A stretch of DNA of 64,000 bases from Bacillus sp. FSL K6-3431 (lineage in GTDB: Bacteria; Bacillota; Bacilli; Bacillales; Bacillaceae_C): contig NZ_JBBOCT010000001.1 of assembly GCF_038002605.1 (NCBI RefSeq), positions 2,914,001-2,978,000 of the forward strand, written 5' to 3'. The position numbers were made by a program, and so were the translations under genes. Numbering within the stretch: position 1 is the stretch's first letter; each line of letters opens with the position of its first letter. The notes under the pieces are model-generated. The model searched no databases. It saw only the letters and a list, made by a program, of their open reading frames with translations, and was not told where the DNA came from. Shown one piece after another: positions 8,760 to 18,426 of this stretch.

Positions 8760-9863
8760 TTATTTGCGTTCATTAGCAAGCTCGTGAATTTCACCATCCA
8801 GCTCAAACAAAATCACATCTAACTGGGACTGATTTGTCACTTCGCAATACATTCTTTCTAGCTCATTTTGATAACTCTTCGCTTCAGAAAGATATTTTTT
8901 ACCAACATCCATAAACTTGCGATATTCCGCCTCTATTTTAGCAATTTCCGTTGCAAATGCTTCATCGGTCCCTGGGGTTACTGTTAACTCATACATATCA
9001 ATTATTTCATCTCCTGGACTGGTTGGAAAATATTCATGTGGTTTCGTACTATCAAATACAGCCCATCCAAGCTCACGAACAAGCACCATATCGAGACTTT
9101 CTGGATCAAATCCACAATGGTATACTTCAAGATCATATCCACGTACCTTTGCTTCATGTACTAACTTTTTCAAAAATGTTGATTTCCCAGTACCTGCCCG
9201 ACCTTTCAAGAAATACCTAGCTTCTAATCCATCCGTAATATTATCGACGAAATCAACTGGTCCCTCTGGAGTTGCCGCTCCAAGAAAACGGTGCATGATA
9301 TGTGAATCTGTTTTTACATTCTTACTTTGTTTGAATAACTTCTCTATGAATTTGTTTGCTGTATTATTAGCTTTTTCAAAATCCATTTGCCCAATATATA
9401 TTCGCTCCCAGTCATCATGCACACGCAATCCTTTTGCATACGATTGATAAGCACTGCTGAATGCCGTTTCCACTTGTTCGTTTAACCGATTAATTTCAAC
9501 TATTTTCCCATCTAGATTGGCTGTGCGATATGCCTGATCTATATCCATCGTTTCCCAATGTGAGCCTACATAGTCCTTTCCAATCGATCGTGGCAGATCG
9601 CCATCCATAACTGCTACGCCAAGCTGGCGAATAATAAGTCCTTCCACATGTTGTGGGTCATCGGCGCGATGGATCACCTCCAAAGGATAGCCTTCCACAG
9701 CCCACTTTTGCAAAAGTTGTTCAATAATATAAGACTTTTCTTTGGAAGATTTTCCGGACAAAATAAAGACCCGTTCTAATTCCGCGAGATTCGAATCGTA
9801 TAAACTATAAAATCCCTTTGCGGTATTGCCACCAGCAAAATATCTCAGTATATTACTGTTCAT
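8760..9863 (-). CDS. Duplicated P-loop NTPase of unknown function
   Basis: A 367-residue cytoplasmic protein with two similar halves. The second half has a good Walker A (GRAGTGKST near residue 228) followed by a Y-DLEVYHCGFDPESLDMV segment. The first half has the matching YPLEVIHRADDPQHVEG segment but a degenerate P-loop (SGKSSKEKS near residue 46). This repeat pattern matches a conserved Firmicutes ATPase family (the group often labelled PRK06851) whose role is unknown. The start at 9863 is set by AGGAGTG seven bases upstream. It is a single gene, divergent from the lipase-like hydrolase, and its link to the neighbours is unclear. Confidence 0.75.
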   Translation of the reverse strand: MNSNILRYFAGGNTAKGFYSLYDSNLAELERVFILSGKSSKEKSYIIEQLLQKWAVEGYPLEVIHRADDPQHVEGLIIRQLGVAVMDGDLPRSIGKDYVGSHWETMDIDQAYRTANLDGKIVEINRLNEQVETAFSSAYQSYAKGLRVHDDWERIYIGQMDFEKANNTANKFIEKLFKQSKNVKTDSHIMHRFLGAATPEGPVDFVDNITDGLEARYFLKGRAGTGKSTFLKKLVHEAKVRGYDLEVYHCGFDPESLDMVLVRELGWAVFDSTKPHEYFPTSPGDEIIDMYELTVTPGTDEAFATEIAKIEAEYRKFMDVGKKYLSEAKSYQNELERMYCEVTNQSQLDVILFELDGEIHELANERK

Positions 9864-10017
9864 ATCTTCACTCCTGTTTTTAAATGATTCCATTTAGCCT
9901 ATGCAGTTATGCTTGGATGTGTCCATTACAGAGTTACGCTCAAAATATATACAATATTCTCCCCTAGCATATCCCATAATGTGCTAATATATATAGGTAG
10001 AATACAGGGGGTTAATA

Positions 10018-10857
10018 ATGAACACTAAACATCGAAGCATCGGTCTATTCTTTATCATCGCCTTAATTATCGGGCTCGTCTTGTTTCGCCCCAAAATGAT
10101 GGATGATAAAAAATTTGCCGCCGAACAGCCAGCAGTGGTGCCTACACTTTTTGTCCATGGCTATAAAGGTAGTGAGCGCTCTTTTTCCACTATGTTATCA
10201 CGAATGTCGGATCAACAATGGGGCGAAAAAATGCTTGTCTGTCGCGTTAGTAAAAATGGACGAATTTCTTTAAAAGGAACGTTATCTGAGGAGAAAGATA
10301 ATCCTTTCATTCAAGTGATATTTGAAAATAATCGTGCACGTATTAATGACCAAACTAAGTGGTTGCAAAATATAATGAAAATATTAAAGGACCGTTACAA
10401 TGTTCACGAGATAAATCTAGTTGGGCATTCCATGGGTGGACTAGCTCTAACTAATTATCTAGAAACAGTAAATGGTCATGAATCATACCCTAAAACTTTG
10501 AAGCTAGTGACGATCGGAAGCCCCTTTAAAGGAATAGATCATGAGGATTATTTTGAACTTAATTACGGAGAAGCACTTAAGGATCTAAGAGTGGGTTCTA
10601 TTGGATTAAGATTACTGATAGATAATAAAGAATCATTTCCCGCCAATATTAAAGTTCTATCTATAGTAGGTGTAATCTCCGATCCATCGACTGGGGACGG
10701 CCTTGTTTCCCAACAAAGTGCGTTAGGCAATCGCGATATCGTAAAACAAGATCAATTTAACGAAGTAACCATACATGACCAGAAAGCTACTCATTTCGGA
10801 TTACATGAACATTTATATGTTGACCAATTGATAGCTGAATTTTTATGGGAGCAATGA
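10018..10857 (+). CDS. Membrane-anchored alpha/beta hydrolase, DUF915 lipase-like
   Basis: A 279-residue protein. An N-terminal hydrophobic segment (residues 8-23) ends in LFRPKMMDD without a clear cleavage site, so it may be a signal anchor. The hydrolase core has PTLFVHGYKGS (oxyanion region) and the nucleophile elbow GHSMGG near residue 140. A likely aspartate is in SDPSTGDG, and the acid-base histidine is in ATHFGLHEH. This fits the DUF915 family of Firmicutes, which includes putative cell-surface lipases or esterases. Start ATG at 10018 follows a GGGGG ribosome binding site. No operon partner. Substrate unknown. Confidence 0.8.
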   Translation: MNTKHRSIGLFFIIALIIGLVLFRPKMMDDKKFAAEQPAVVPTLFVHGYKGSERSFSTMLSRMSDQQWGEKMLVCRVSKNGRISLKGTLSEEKDNPFIQVIFENNRARINDQTKWLQNIMKILKDRYNVHEINLVGHSMGGLALTNYLETVNGHESYPKTLKLVTIGSPFKGIDHEDYFELNYGEALKDLRVGSIGLRLLIDNKESFPANIKVLSIVGVISDPSTGDGLVSQQSALGNRDIVKQDQFNEVTIHDQKATHFGLHEHLYVDQLIAEFLWEQ

Positions 10858-10858
10858 T

Positions 10859-10905
10859 AAACAGGTTAAGCGAATGATTAGCTCATCCGCCTAACCTGTT
10901 TTTTC
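10859..10905. terminator. Bidirectional terminator
   Basis: AACAGGTTA ... TAACCTGTT with a partly paired inner GCG/CGC, followed by TTTTTT on the plus strand. It sits between the convergent hydrolase and threonine dehydrogenase-like genes. Confidence 0.75.
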
Positions 10906-10908
10906 AAG

Positions 10909-11871
10909 CTAAGCCCACTCCTTGGTCCCATCTTTTATAGTAATTTTTTCTAACATATGACTTGTCATCCTTGCCAAGTCATATGTAGCATCATAATTCC
11001 ATTCTTCTCGAGCGGCAGAGTCATCAACTGAGTTTGGCCAACTGTCGGCTATCGCCTGACGAACTGGATCCACCGCATAATTCAGCACGAATTCTGGAAG
11101 ATGCTTGCGGATTTCAGCCGCAATTTCCTCTGGATCAAAACTCATGGCGGTAATATTAAAGGCATTACGATGTTTCAACTTACTTGAATCCGCTTCCATC
11201 AAATCGATGATTGCCTTTAATGCATCTGGCATATACATCATATCCATATATGTTCCTTTATCAATAAAGGAAGTGTACTTTTCCTTTGCTACAGCACCGT
11301 AAAAAATCTCAACTGCATAGTCTGTCGTGCCTCCTCCTGGTGGGGCAACATATGAGATTAATCCAGGAAACCGAACACTTCGTGTATCGACACCGTATTT
11401 CGCATAATAATAATCACAAAGCAGTTCACCGGATACTTTATTCACACCATACATCGTGGTTGGCCGTTGAATGGTATCTTGCGGTGTCTTTTCTTTTGGG
11501 GTAGATGGACCAAATGCACCAATTGAACTTGGAGTAAAAAATTGTAATTCAAGCTCCCGTGCTGTTTCCAGTGCATTTACTAATCCACCCATATTCAAAT
11601 TCCATGCAGCAAGTGCCTTCGCTTCAGCAGTTGCCGAAAGTAGCGCTGCTAAATGAATAATCGTATCAACTTGATATTTTTTGGCAAGTTCAAACATACG
11701 ATTGCCCTCCGCCACATCCAACATTTCGAATGGTCCAGATAAAAATCCCTCACATCTGTATGTTCGAATATCTGTGGCTATTACATTTTCTGCTCCATAT
11801 ACATTACGTAACTTGACAATTAACTCTGCACCGATTTGACCTAAAGCACCGGTTACTAATATCTTTTTCAT
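10909..11871 (-). CDS. Epimerase-type L-threonine 3-dehydrogenase
   Basis: A 320-residue extended short-chain dehydrogenase. The NAD+-binding motif [11 protein letters not shown] is at residues 8-18, the conserved NMGG follows at about 90, the active-site tyrosine and lysine are in YGVNK near residue 142, and [10 protein letters not shown] is typical of threonine dehydrogenases of the UDP-galactose-epimerase fold. Paired with glycine C-acetyltransferase directly upstream, it would oxidise threonine to 2-amino-3-ketobutyrate. The start follows GGGGAAGTCC. The gene pair (49 bp apart, same strand) is the classic two-step threonine to glycine plus acetyl-CoA pathway. A related sugar epimerase is possible but the partner gene makes it unlikely. 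Confidence 0.9.
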   Translation of the reverse strand: MKKILVTGALGQIGAELIVKLRNVYGAENVIATDIRTYRCEGFLSGPFEMLDVAEGNRMFELAKKYQVDTIIHLAALLSATAEAKALAAWNLNMGGLVNALETARELELQFFTPSSIGAFGPSTPKEKTPQDTIQRPTTMYGVNKVSGELLCDYYYAKYGVDTRSVRFPGLISYVAPPGGGTTDYAVEIFYGAVAKEKYTSFIDKGTYMDMMYMPDALKAIIDLMEADSSKLKHRNAFNITAMSFDPEEIAAEIRKHLPEFVLNYAVDPVRQAIADSWPNSVDDSAAREEWNYDATYDLARMTSHMLEKITIKDGTKEWA

Positions 11872-11919
11872 CGGACTTCCCCCTGTTGAAGATTCCGTCT
11901 ATTATCATTCACAATAGAA

Positions 11920-13110
11920 TTAAATGACTCCCATTTCTTTGCCTACCTTTTCATAAATTGCAATTGCATGATCAAGCATTTCTGTCGTATGAGCAGCTGT
12001 TGGCATATTACGAACACGCCCTGTCCCTTTTGGAACTGTTGGAAAAACAATTGATTTAGCATAGACACCTTCCTTATAAAGCTGTTTGCTGAATGCTTGT
12101 GTTGTTTTTTCATCGCCGATTATACATGGTGTAATCGGTGTTTCACTGTTACCAACATTAAAACCCAATGCTTTTAAGCCCTTTTTTAAATAATGACTAT
12201 TTTCCCAAAGACGATCATGTAATTCAGTGCTCTCCATTAAAAGTTCAATTGCCTTCGTTGCAGCTGCAGCATCTGCTGGAGTGACTGCAGTGGAAAATAA
12301 GAATGGACGTGATCTAACTTTAAGCCAATCAATTAAATCCTTTCTCCCCGCTACATAGCCTCCGACAACGCCAATCGCTTTTGACAATGTTCCAATTTGA
12401 AAGTCGACCTTCTCTTGGAGACCGAAATGCTTCACCGTGCCTGTTCCTTTACCAAGTACACCGGATCCATGAGCATCATCCACATAGCTAATCAAGTCAA
12501 ATTCTTCAGCAATCTCAATAATTTCGGGAAGTTTAGCAATATCTCCGTCCATAGAAAAAACGCCATCCGTAATGACCATGATTTTATTATATTGGTCGGA
12601 ATCCCTTGCCTCTTTAGCCTTTTTTCGTAAATCATCCATATCTGAGTGATTTACACGAATGATCTTTGCTTTAGATAATCGGCATCCATCAATGATTGAT
12701 GCATGATTTAATTCATCCGATAAAATGGCATCATTTTTATCCATTACTGCGGAAATAGCCGCCATATTACAATTAAATCCGGATTGGTAAGATATTACCG
12801 ATTCTGTTCCTTTAAATTCTGCTAGCATTTCCTCAAGCTTAATGTGAGGTTCCAATGTACCATTAATCGTCCTGACTGCCCCCGCTCCGGCACCCCATTT
12901 GTCGATAGCATCAATCGCAGCTTTTTTTAGCCGCTCATCTGTTGCAAGGCCAAGATAGTTATTGGAAGATAAATTGATTTTACTTTTTCCATCTAAATTA
13001 ATCATAGGACCATTTGCACTTTCAAGGGTATCTATTTCGTTATAAAGCCCCTGGTGTCGTAAATTAGCTAAGTTTTCTTCTAAAAAGCGCTCAAGAGTCT
13101 GACTGGACAT
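11920..13110 (-). CDS. kbl: Glycine C-acetyltransferase (2-amino-3-ketobutyrate CoA ligase)
   Basis: A 396-residue PLP enzyme of the alpha-oxoamine synthase family. It has SSNNYLGLA near residue 48, the cofactor region YVDDAHGSG, and the Schiff-base lysine in [23 protein letters not shown] near the C-terminus is typical of Kbl rather than BioF. It splits 2-amino-3-ketobutyrate with CoA into glycine and acetyl-CoA and works with the dehydrogenase downstream. I chose the ATG at 13110, since an ATG six bases earlier sits directly on the GGAGGG ribosome binding site. Same-strand order kbl then dehydrogenase implies an operon. Confidence 0.95.
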   Translation of the reverse strand: MSSQTLERFLEENLANLRHQGLYNEIDTLESANGPMINLDGKSKINLSSNNYLGLATDERLKKAAIDAIDKWGAGAGAVRTINGTLEPHIKLEEMLAEFKGTESVISYQSGFNCNMAAISAVMDKNDAILSDELNHASIIDGCRLSKAKIIRVNHSDMDDLRKKAKEARDSDQYNKIMVITDGVFSMDGDIAKLPEIIEIAEEFDLISYVDDAHGSGVLGKGTGTVKHFGLQEKVDFQIGTLSKAIGVVGGYVAGRKDLIDWLKVRSRPFLFSTAVTPADAAAATKAIELLMESTELHDRLWENSHYLKKGLKALGFNVGNSETPITPCIIGDEKTTQAFSKQLYKEGVYAKSIVFPTVPKGTGRVRNMPTAAHTTEMLDHAIAIYEKVGKEMGVI

Positions 13111-13163
13111 GTCCATCCCTCCATTATGATATAAAAAATTGAACTAGACTTCTGCCTCGATTC

Positions 13164-14642
13164 TTATTGCTTTTGTATATTAATCGCCTCAAGCAAACAG
13201 TCCAATACAGGCTTCGATTTTCTACCTACTACTAAATGATCGCCATCTGTATAGCCTTCTTCTCGCGTTTTCAACTCACTAATTAATATATCTCTCCAGT
13301 ATTTCAAACGTTCCTGGCTTTCCGCGTTACCCGCTAGGTTTACAAGCTCTGTTGGATCTTCTTGAAGATTAAATAATTGTTCCATGCCTGTTTGCGTAAA
13401 CCAAATATACTTTTCCTTACCATCTGTTACATATTGATGTGAATATACTCCATATATATGCTCTCCGTGGAGATATTCACGCCATGCTCTTTCTCCCTTA
13501 CAGAGTGGGATGACACTTTTTCCATCTACATTTTTTGGGGTATTAACTTCTGCAACGGCCAAACACGTTGGCATTATATCTCGAAGCTCTACCACTTGGT
13601 CTACTGTCTGGTTCCTCTTAATATTTAAATTATTTCCAGGGTCAGAAAGGATAAATGGAACTTTAGCACTCCCTTCGTATGGTAGTGCTTTCCTATAAAA
13701 GTGATGATCACCCAATAGTTCCCCGTGATCTGATACAAACATGATAATCGTATTATTCAATACGCCATGCTCCTTTAATGAAGACATGAATCTTCCAATT
13801 TGATAATCAATATGTGTAATAAGCGCATAGTATGCAGCTTGTGCTTTTTTGAAGCGGATTTTTGGAACCTTTCCTCTTAACACAGTCGGATCGAAGCCGC
13901 TTCGATCTCGATCCTCATACTCTGCCCACTCACCTACAGCTGGTTCTGGCAGATCCAAGTCCTTATACATCTCATAAAATGCTTGCGGAGGATCAAATGG
14001 TGGATGCGGCCTTACAAAAGACATTTTTAAAAAGAATGGTTTTGTTGTATCCCTTCTCCGTAGAAAATCAATTGACTCGGACACTACCCAGTTTGTAGGA
14101 TGTAATGCTTCGGGTAAATGCCAAGGTCGCGCGACTGTGGATGCGTTGCAATCAAGACCGAGATCATTTAAATCGACTTGCACCCCCGCTTGTTGCTTTA
14201 ACCATGGCAAATAATCGTCACCGCTATAATTGAATGATTCCGTTTCTGGCTGTTGGTGCTTGTATCGATTGTAAAATAGATAACCATCATGCAATACTAC
14301 ATGGTGAAATCCACATAAGTTTCTTGGTGGATAGACATGCATTTTCCCTACAGCTTGAGTATGATATCCGGCTTTCGTTAATTCTCCAGGTAATGTATGT
14401 GTATAATTCCATAGCACTTTGTCTTCGTACCCAACCCTGCCATTCGCAGCTTGCGACATCCCTGTTAATAAAGCCGCTCTTGCCGGGACACATGTGGGCG
14501 TTGCTGAATATGCATTTGAAAATAAAACACCATTTCGGGCTAATTGGTCAATATTAGGCGTATCAACAACTGGGTGGTCAAGTATGCTCATACAATCTCC
14601 ACGCATTTGATCCACTACCATTAATACGATATTTGGCTTCAT
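13164..14642 (-). CDS. Sulfatase 1, cysteine-type, cytoplasmic
   Basis: A 492-residue type I sulfatase of the alkaline-phosphatase superfamily. The formylglycine motif is C51-V-P-A-R55 followed by AALLTG. Metal ligands are seen as D11 (VVDQ) and the SDHGELLGDH block, with the conserved VGKMH lysine/histidine segment. No signal peptide precedes KPNIVLM, so it should act in the cytoplasm on imported sulfated sugars. The start at 14642 follows GTGGAG; an upstream in-frame start would add 18 atypical residues. It lies downstream of the first LplA gene but is separated from it by 251 bp with a hairpin, so its expression may be reduced relative to the importer or come from its own promoter. Which sulfate ester it hydrolyses is unknown. 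Confidence 0.9.
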   Translation of the reverse strand: MKPNIVLMVVDQMRGDCMSILDHPVVDTPNIDQLARNGVLFSNAYSATPTCVPARAALLTGMSQAANGRVGYEDKVLWNYTHTLPGELTKAGYHTQAVGKMHVYPPRNLCGFHHVVLHDGYLFYNRYKHQQPETESFNYSGDDYLPWLKQQAGVQVDLNDLGLDCNASTVARPWHLPEALHPTNWVVSESIDFLRRRDTTKPFFLKMSFVRPHPPFDPPQAFYEMYKDLDLPEPAVGEWAEYEDRDRSGFDPTVLRGKVPKIRFKKAQAAYYALITHIDYQIGRFMSSLKEHGVLNNTIIMFVSDHGELLGDHHFYRKALPYEGSAKVPFILSDPGNNLNIKRNQTVDQVVELRDIMPTCLAVAEVNTPKNVDGKSVIPLCKGERAWREYLHGEHIYGVYSHQYVTDGKEKYIWFTQTGMEQLFNLQEDPTELVNLAGNAESQERLKYWRDILISELKTREEGYTDGDHLVVGRKSKPVLDCLLEAINIQKQ

Positions 14643-14757
14643 GTTTCTCCACTTTTCCTTCCTAGCTATACCAATAGTACTAGTCACTTGGAACACAAGA
14701 TATTTAAGTTTTTCACAACTTCACTTCCTAGGCATGGTGTAAAAGACAACTGGTAAA

Positions 14758-14790
14758 CAAATTCCCCTGATGCGTCATCAGAGGAATTTG
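14758..14790. terminator. Strong hairpin between importer and sulfatase 1
   Basis: A 15-bp stem with one mismatch (CAAATTCCCCTGATG / CATCAGAGGAATTTG) is followed by T-rich sequence on both strands. It looks like a terminator or attenuator after the lipoprotein gene. The rest of the 251-bp gap shows nothing specific. Confidence 0.6.
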
Positions 14791-14893
14791 TTCTTTCTTT
14801 AGTCCCGAAAATGGAGTTTTTCTATTATAGTCCCTCGATTAGCAATAGCCAACATGCAATGTAGAATTACTCCTTCGGGAGCCCTTAAATCGT

Positions 14894-16471
14894 TTATTTC
14901 GAGTTAACCCATTCACCCTCAATATCTTCTTCTTTTAATAGTTTATTAACATCAGTAATAACCTCTTCCCCGCCCTTGGATAAATACTCTTCAACGAACT
15001 TATCCCAGTCGGAAATTGATCTTTGCCCAACAACCATTTTAGATAGTTCATTTGTAGCAAATTCCGTTAATTTATCCATTTTTTCGTTGTAAGCAGTTGA
15101 ATGTATCCGTCCTACCGGGTTAATATAGAAGTCTGAATCTAATAACATATCACTCATAATTTTATTAAATTCCTTCGCTTCTGGTTCTAAGGATTGCGCT
15201 TCATAATCCTTCATTGATTTTTCTCCCTCTTTCCAACCACCTTGTTTCTGGTTAAAATAAGCAAGAGGGGCATATTTACTAAATTCTTCTGTATTTTTTG
15301 CTACACCATCTTCCATTGTATAGCCTTTTCCTTCTCCACCCATTGTCCAATCAAAGTATTCATTATCTGGCGTTTGTTCTGCTGCCGGAACATATGTGGC
15401 CATATAATCCATCATTTCTAAGATCCGTTTCACCTTTTCTGGGTTATCTTTCAATTTTGCATTTAGCATCCAAATTCTGTAGTAACTGCTACCTCCAACA
15501 AAACCTTTTGAGCCATCTGGTGCCTCAAAAGGAGGAATAGCTGCGATTTCCGCTTCAGGAGCAGATTTCTTTAATGTAGATAAATCAAGACTCTGAGGTT
15601 GGGCTCCCTTTCCCGCACCTGGTTGTTCATACCAAATTCCTACTTTACCGGCGTTAAAATCTTTAAATACGTCATTATAAGGTTTTACTGACCAATCCTT
15701 ATCAAGGGCACCTGCTTTATGCAATTCATTAAGGGCAGTAATTTTTTCTTTATTCCCTTCAGAAATATGGCCAGGAATTAACTGACCGTCTGCATTTTTA
15801 TGGTACCAAGTACTGCTCCAGTATGTACCAAATGAAGGATCATATACCATTCCTTTAGCAAGACCTAAACCAACAGTATCATCCTTACCATTTCCATCTG
15901 GGTCTTGTGTTGCAAACGCAGTAGCTACTTCGATCAATTCCTCAAAATTCGTAGGTATCTCTAATCCTAGTTTATCTAACCAATCTTTTCGAATAACTGG
16001 TTTTTTCCCCCCGCTCGCAGGGAAATAAAGTGGAATCGCAAATTTATTGCCATCGACACTAACTGCATCCCATACAGAATCGGGAATAGCCTTAAATGTT
16101 TCATACTCGTTCAAATAATCATTTAGTGGCAAAAATGCACCTTGTTTGGCCCACTTAACAAAGTTTACACCTGCCCCCTCATCACCGATCACATCTGGAA
16201 TATCTCCAGAAGCCATTTTAACAGCTAACTTATCTTCATATAAATCAAATGGAATGTATTGCGGTTTAAAGGAAATATTGAACTTTTCATTAATACTTTT
16301 TACCCCTTCATTCCCAGACTCAGGAACAGGCGTCTCCCATGTTCCATCAAACCATGTAATTTCCATCTCGCCATCTTTGCTAGATGAATTAGTTTTATCT
16401 TTCGATGAACAAGCACCGAGTATTCCTACTAAAAGAATAATAGATAATAAAGGTAATAATAAACGTTTCAT
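14894..16471 (-). CDS. ABC importer 1, LplA-type sugar-binding lipoprotein
   Basis: A 525-residue extracellular solute-binding protein, lipid-anchored at C21 after a typical lipobox (GILGAC) and an 18-residue hydrophobic stretch. It has the family pattern ITWFDG ... FNISFKPQYI ... KLAVKMASGDIPDVI, and a calcium-type DPDGNGKDDT loop as in LplA/YtcQ. These large binding proteins capture oligosaccharides and work with LplB/LplC permeases and a shared MsmX-type ATPase encoded elsewhere. The start at 16471 follows GAGGGGG. Last gene of the operon LacI, Gfo/Idh, LplB, LplC, LplA. The ligand is probably sulfated, given the sulfatase downstream (inference). Confidence 0.9.
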   Translation of the reverse strand: MKRLLLPLLSIILLVGILGACSSKDKTNSSSKDGEMEITWFDGTWETPVPESGNEGVKSINEKFNISFKPQYIPFDLYEDKLAVKMASGDIPDVIGDEGAGVNFVKWAKQGAFLPLNDYLNEYETFKAIPDSVWDAVSVDGNKFAIPLYFPASGGKKPVIRKDWLDKLGLEIPTNFEELIEVATAFATQDPDGNGKDDTVGLGLAKGMVYDPSFGTYWSSTWYHKNADGQLIPGHISEGNKEKITALNELHKAGALDKDWSVKPYNDVFKDFNAGKVGIWYEQPGAGKGAQPQSLDLSTLKKSAPEAEIAAIPPFEAPDGSKGFVGGSSYYRIWMLNAKLKDNPEKVKRILEMMDYMATYVPAAEQTPDNEYFDWTMGGEGKGYTMEDGVAKNTEEFSKYAPLAYFNQKQGGWKEGEKSMKDYEAQSLEPEAKEFNKIMSDMLLDSDFYINPVGRIHSTAYNEKMDKLTEFATNELSKMVVGQRSISDWDKFVEEYLSKGGEEVITDVNKLLKEEDIEGEWVNSK

Positions 16472-16526
16472 CAGTATGCCCCCTCTAAATCTTCTCATTT
16501 AAAACCTTCAGAATGCCTCCTAAGTT

Positions 16527-17405
16527 CTATTCCTTTACAGATCCTAACATCACCCCTTTCGCAAAGTGTTTTTGCAGAAACGGATAAACAATTAAAATAG
16601 GTATAGTTGCGATTAAGATAGCTGCCATACCTATCGTTTCAGCTGGAGGTGGATTTGACATTCCCACTTGTGCTCCTGCATCAACAAGGTTTCCCTGATT
16701 TAATATAACAATCTGTCTAAGCACAACCTGAATGGTCCATTTTGCAGGGTCACTCAAATATAAAAGCGCCGTAAAATATGAGTTCCATATACCCACTGCA
16801 TAAAACAAGCCAAATGCAGCCAATGCTGGTTTGGAAAGAGGCAGGATGATTTTCCCGAAAATTTGCAGATCATTTGCGCCATCTACAATGGCTGCTTCTG
16901 TTAAATCATCTGGTAAATTGACGAAAAATTGCCTCATAACGATTAAGTTAAATGAGCTAATAGCAGTTGGTATAATAAGCGCCCATAATGAATCCATTAA
17001 TCCAGTCGCTTGTACAACCATATATGTAGGTATCATCCCCGCGCCAAATACAAAAGTAAATAGAACAAGGAATAAATATATTTTTTGACCGAGAATATTT
17101 CTTGATAGTGCATAACCCATCATTGCCGTTAATAATAAACTTACAAGTGTACCTACTACTGTTATAAAAATGGTTACTCCTAACGACCGCATGAATTCTT
17201 TTGATCCTAAAATGTATGCATAGGCATCCAATACCCATGTTTTTGGAAATAGAAGCAAATCACTTTGTACAAACTCTTCATATGTTGCAAATGAAACAGC
17301 GAACATATAATAGAAAGGAAATAACATTGCAAGGGCTATTAGAGCAAGAATTAGCATATTAAGTTTATCGACAATCTTTTCCGACTTCGTTTGTTTATTT
17401 AGCAC
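16527..17405 (-). CDS. ABC importer 1, LplC-type permease
   Basis: A 292-residue inner-membrane permease with six predicted membrane segments. It carries the EAA loop EAAIVDGANDLQ followed by IILPLSKP, which contacts the ATPase, and the C-terminus KGVMLGSVKE typical of LplC/YtcP. The start is GTG at 17405 with AGGAGGG in good position. 17 bp after LplB and upstream of the binding protein. It pairs with LplB to form the translocation channel; no ATPase gene is present, so it must borrow one. Confidence 0.92.
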   Translation of the reverse strand: MLNKQTKSEKIVDKLNMLILALIALAMLFPFYYMFAVSFATYEEFVQSDLLLFPKTWVLDAYAYILGSKEFMRSLGVTIFITVVGTLVSLLLTAMMGYALSRNILGQKIYLFLVLFTFVFGAGMIPTYMVVQATGLMDSLWALIIPTAISSFNLIVMRQFFVNLPDDLTEAAIVDGANDLQIFGKIILPLSKPALAAFGLFYAVGIWNSYFTALLYLSDPAKWTIQVVLRQIVILNQGNLVDAGAQVGMSNPPPAETIGMAAILIATIPILIVYPFLQKHFAKGVMLGSVKE

Positions 17406-17422
17406 TAGTGCACCCTCCTTTC

Positions 17423-18400
17423 TTAATAGACTCCTTCATCGCCAAATCTTTTCGCCAAACGATTCGCGCCAACGATTAATATGAAGCCAATTAATGATTT
17501 AAATAATCCAACTGCCGTGGCAAAACTGAAATCAGAGTTCTGAATCCCTTTGAAGTAAACGAAAGTATCAAGTACATTTCCAACTTCCATCGTAAATGGT
17601 GTTAACATTAAGTAAATTTGCTCAAAGCCAACGTCCAATACACTTCCTAGTCTGAGTATTAATAAGATAATAATTGTACTGCGAAGAGCTGGCAACGTAA
17701 TATGCCAAATCTTCCGCCAGCGATTAGCACCATCGACATCTGCGGCTTCATACAATGTGGGGCTAATACCTGAGAGAGCAGCAAGAAAAATAATCGTTCC
17801 CCAACCAGATTCCTTCCAAATAACCTCTAAGACGATTAAAGGCATAAACCACTGAGGATCCTGCAAAAAGGCAATGGATTCCATGCCGAAAACGCTGCTA
17901 AGGAAACCATTTACAATCCCGTTTGATTTCAATAAGATTGTCGCAATCCCAACCACAACTACCCATGATAGGAAGTGAGGCAAATATACGATTGATTGAA
18001 TGATTCGTTTATATGTACCGTTTCTGACCTCGTTTAACATGATGGCCAATATAATAGAAACTGGAAAGGCAAAGACAATTTGCAGAAAGGAGAGGTATAG
18101 GGTATTCCACAATACCCTAATGACCTCTTTGTCCTCAAAAATAGTTTTAAAATGTTTCAGCCCTACCCACTCACTATGAATAAATCCTTGAAAGGCACTA
18201 AAGTCTTGAAAAGCGATAATATTTCCCGCCATCGGAACATACCTGTAAACGATAAAATACAAGAGCCCTGGCAATAGTAATAAATAAAGATAACGTTCTT
18301 TCCAAAGTCTTGCTCCTATTTTTCTATTAGCTTTTACCGGTATTTTGGGTTGGTTTTGCAAATTTCCGACACTGGAGTTGTTTGTTTGTAAATCTTTCAT
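17423..18400 (-). CDS. ABC importer 1, LplB-type permease
   Basis: A 325-residue permease with about six membrane helices. The EAA loop is EAADVDGANRWRKIWHITLP. The N-terminal ~35 residues are polar and cytoplasmic, and the C-terminus ANRLAKRFGDEGVY is typical of LplB. The start at 18400 follows AGAGGAAGTG; the in-frame start at 18418 would add six residues. It follows the Gfo/Idh gene by 26 bp in the same operon. Confidence 0.92.
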   Translation of the reverse strand: MKDLQTNNSSVGNLQNQPKIPVKANRKIGARLWKERYLYLLLLPGLLYFIVYRYVPMAGNIIAFQDFSAFQGFIHSEWVGLKHFKTIFEDKEVIRVLWNTLYLSFLQIVFAFPVSIILAIMLNEVRNGTYKRIIQSIVYLPHFLSWVVVVGIATILLKSNGIVNGFLSSVFGMESIAFLQDPQWFMPLIVLEVIWKESGWGTIIFLAALSGISPTLYEAADVDGANRWRKIWHITLPALRSTIIILLILRLGSVLDVGFEQIYLMLTPFTMEVGNVLDTFVYFKGIQNSDFSFATAVGLFKSLIGFILIVGANRLAKRFGDEGVY

Positions 18401-18426
18401 TCTATCACTTCCTCTCAAACCTGTTT

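Noticed and set aside
8917..9447. Long plus-strand open frame opposite the NTPase gene
   Set aside because: It lies wholly antisense to a well-supported protein, has no ribosome binding site and shows no family motifs.
10909..11871. UDP-glucose 4-epimerase for the sugar locus
   Set aside because: The gene is paired with kbl, and its sequence pattern fits epimerase-type threonine dehydrogenase.
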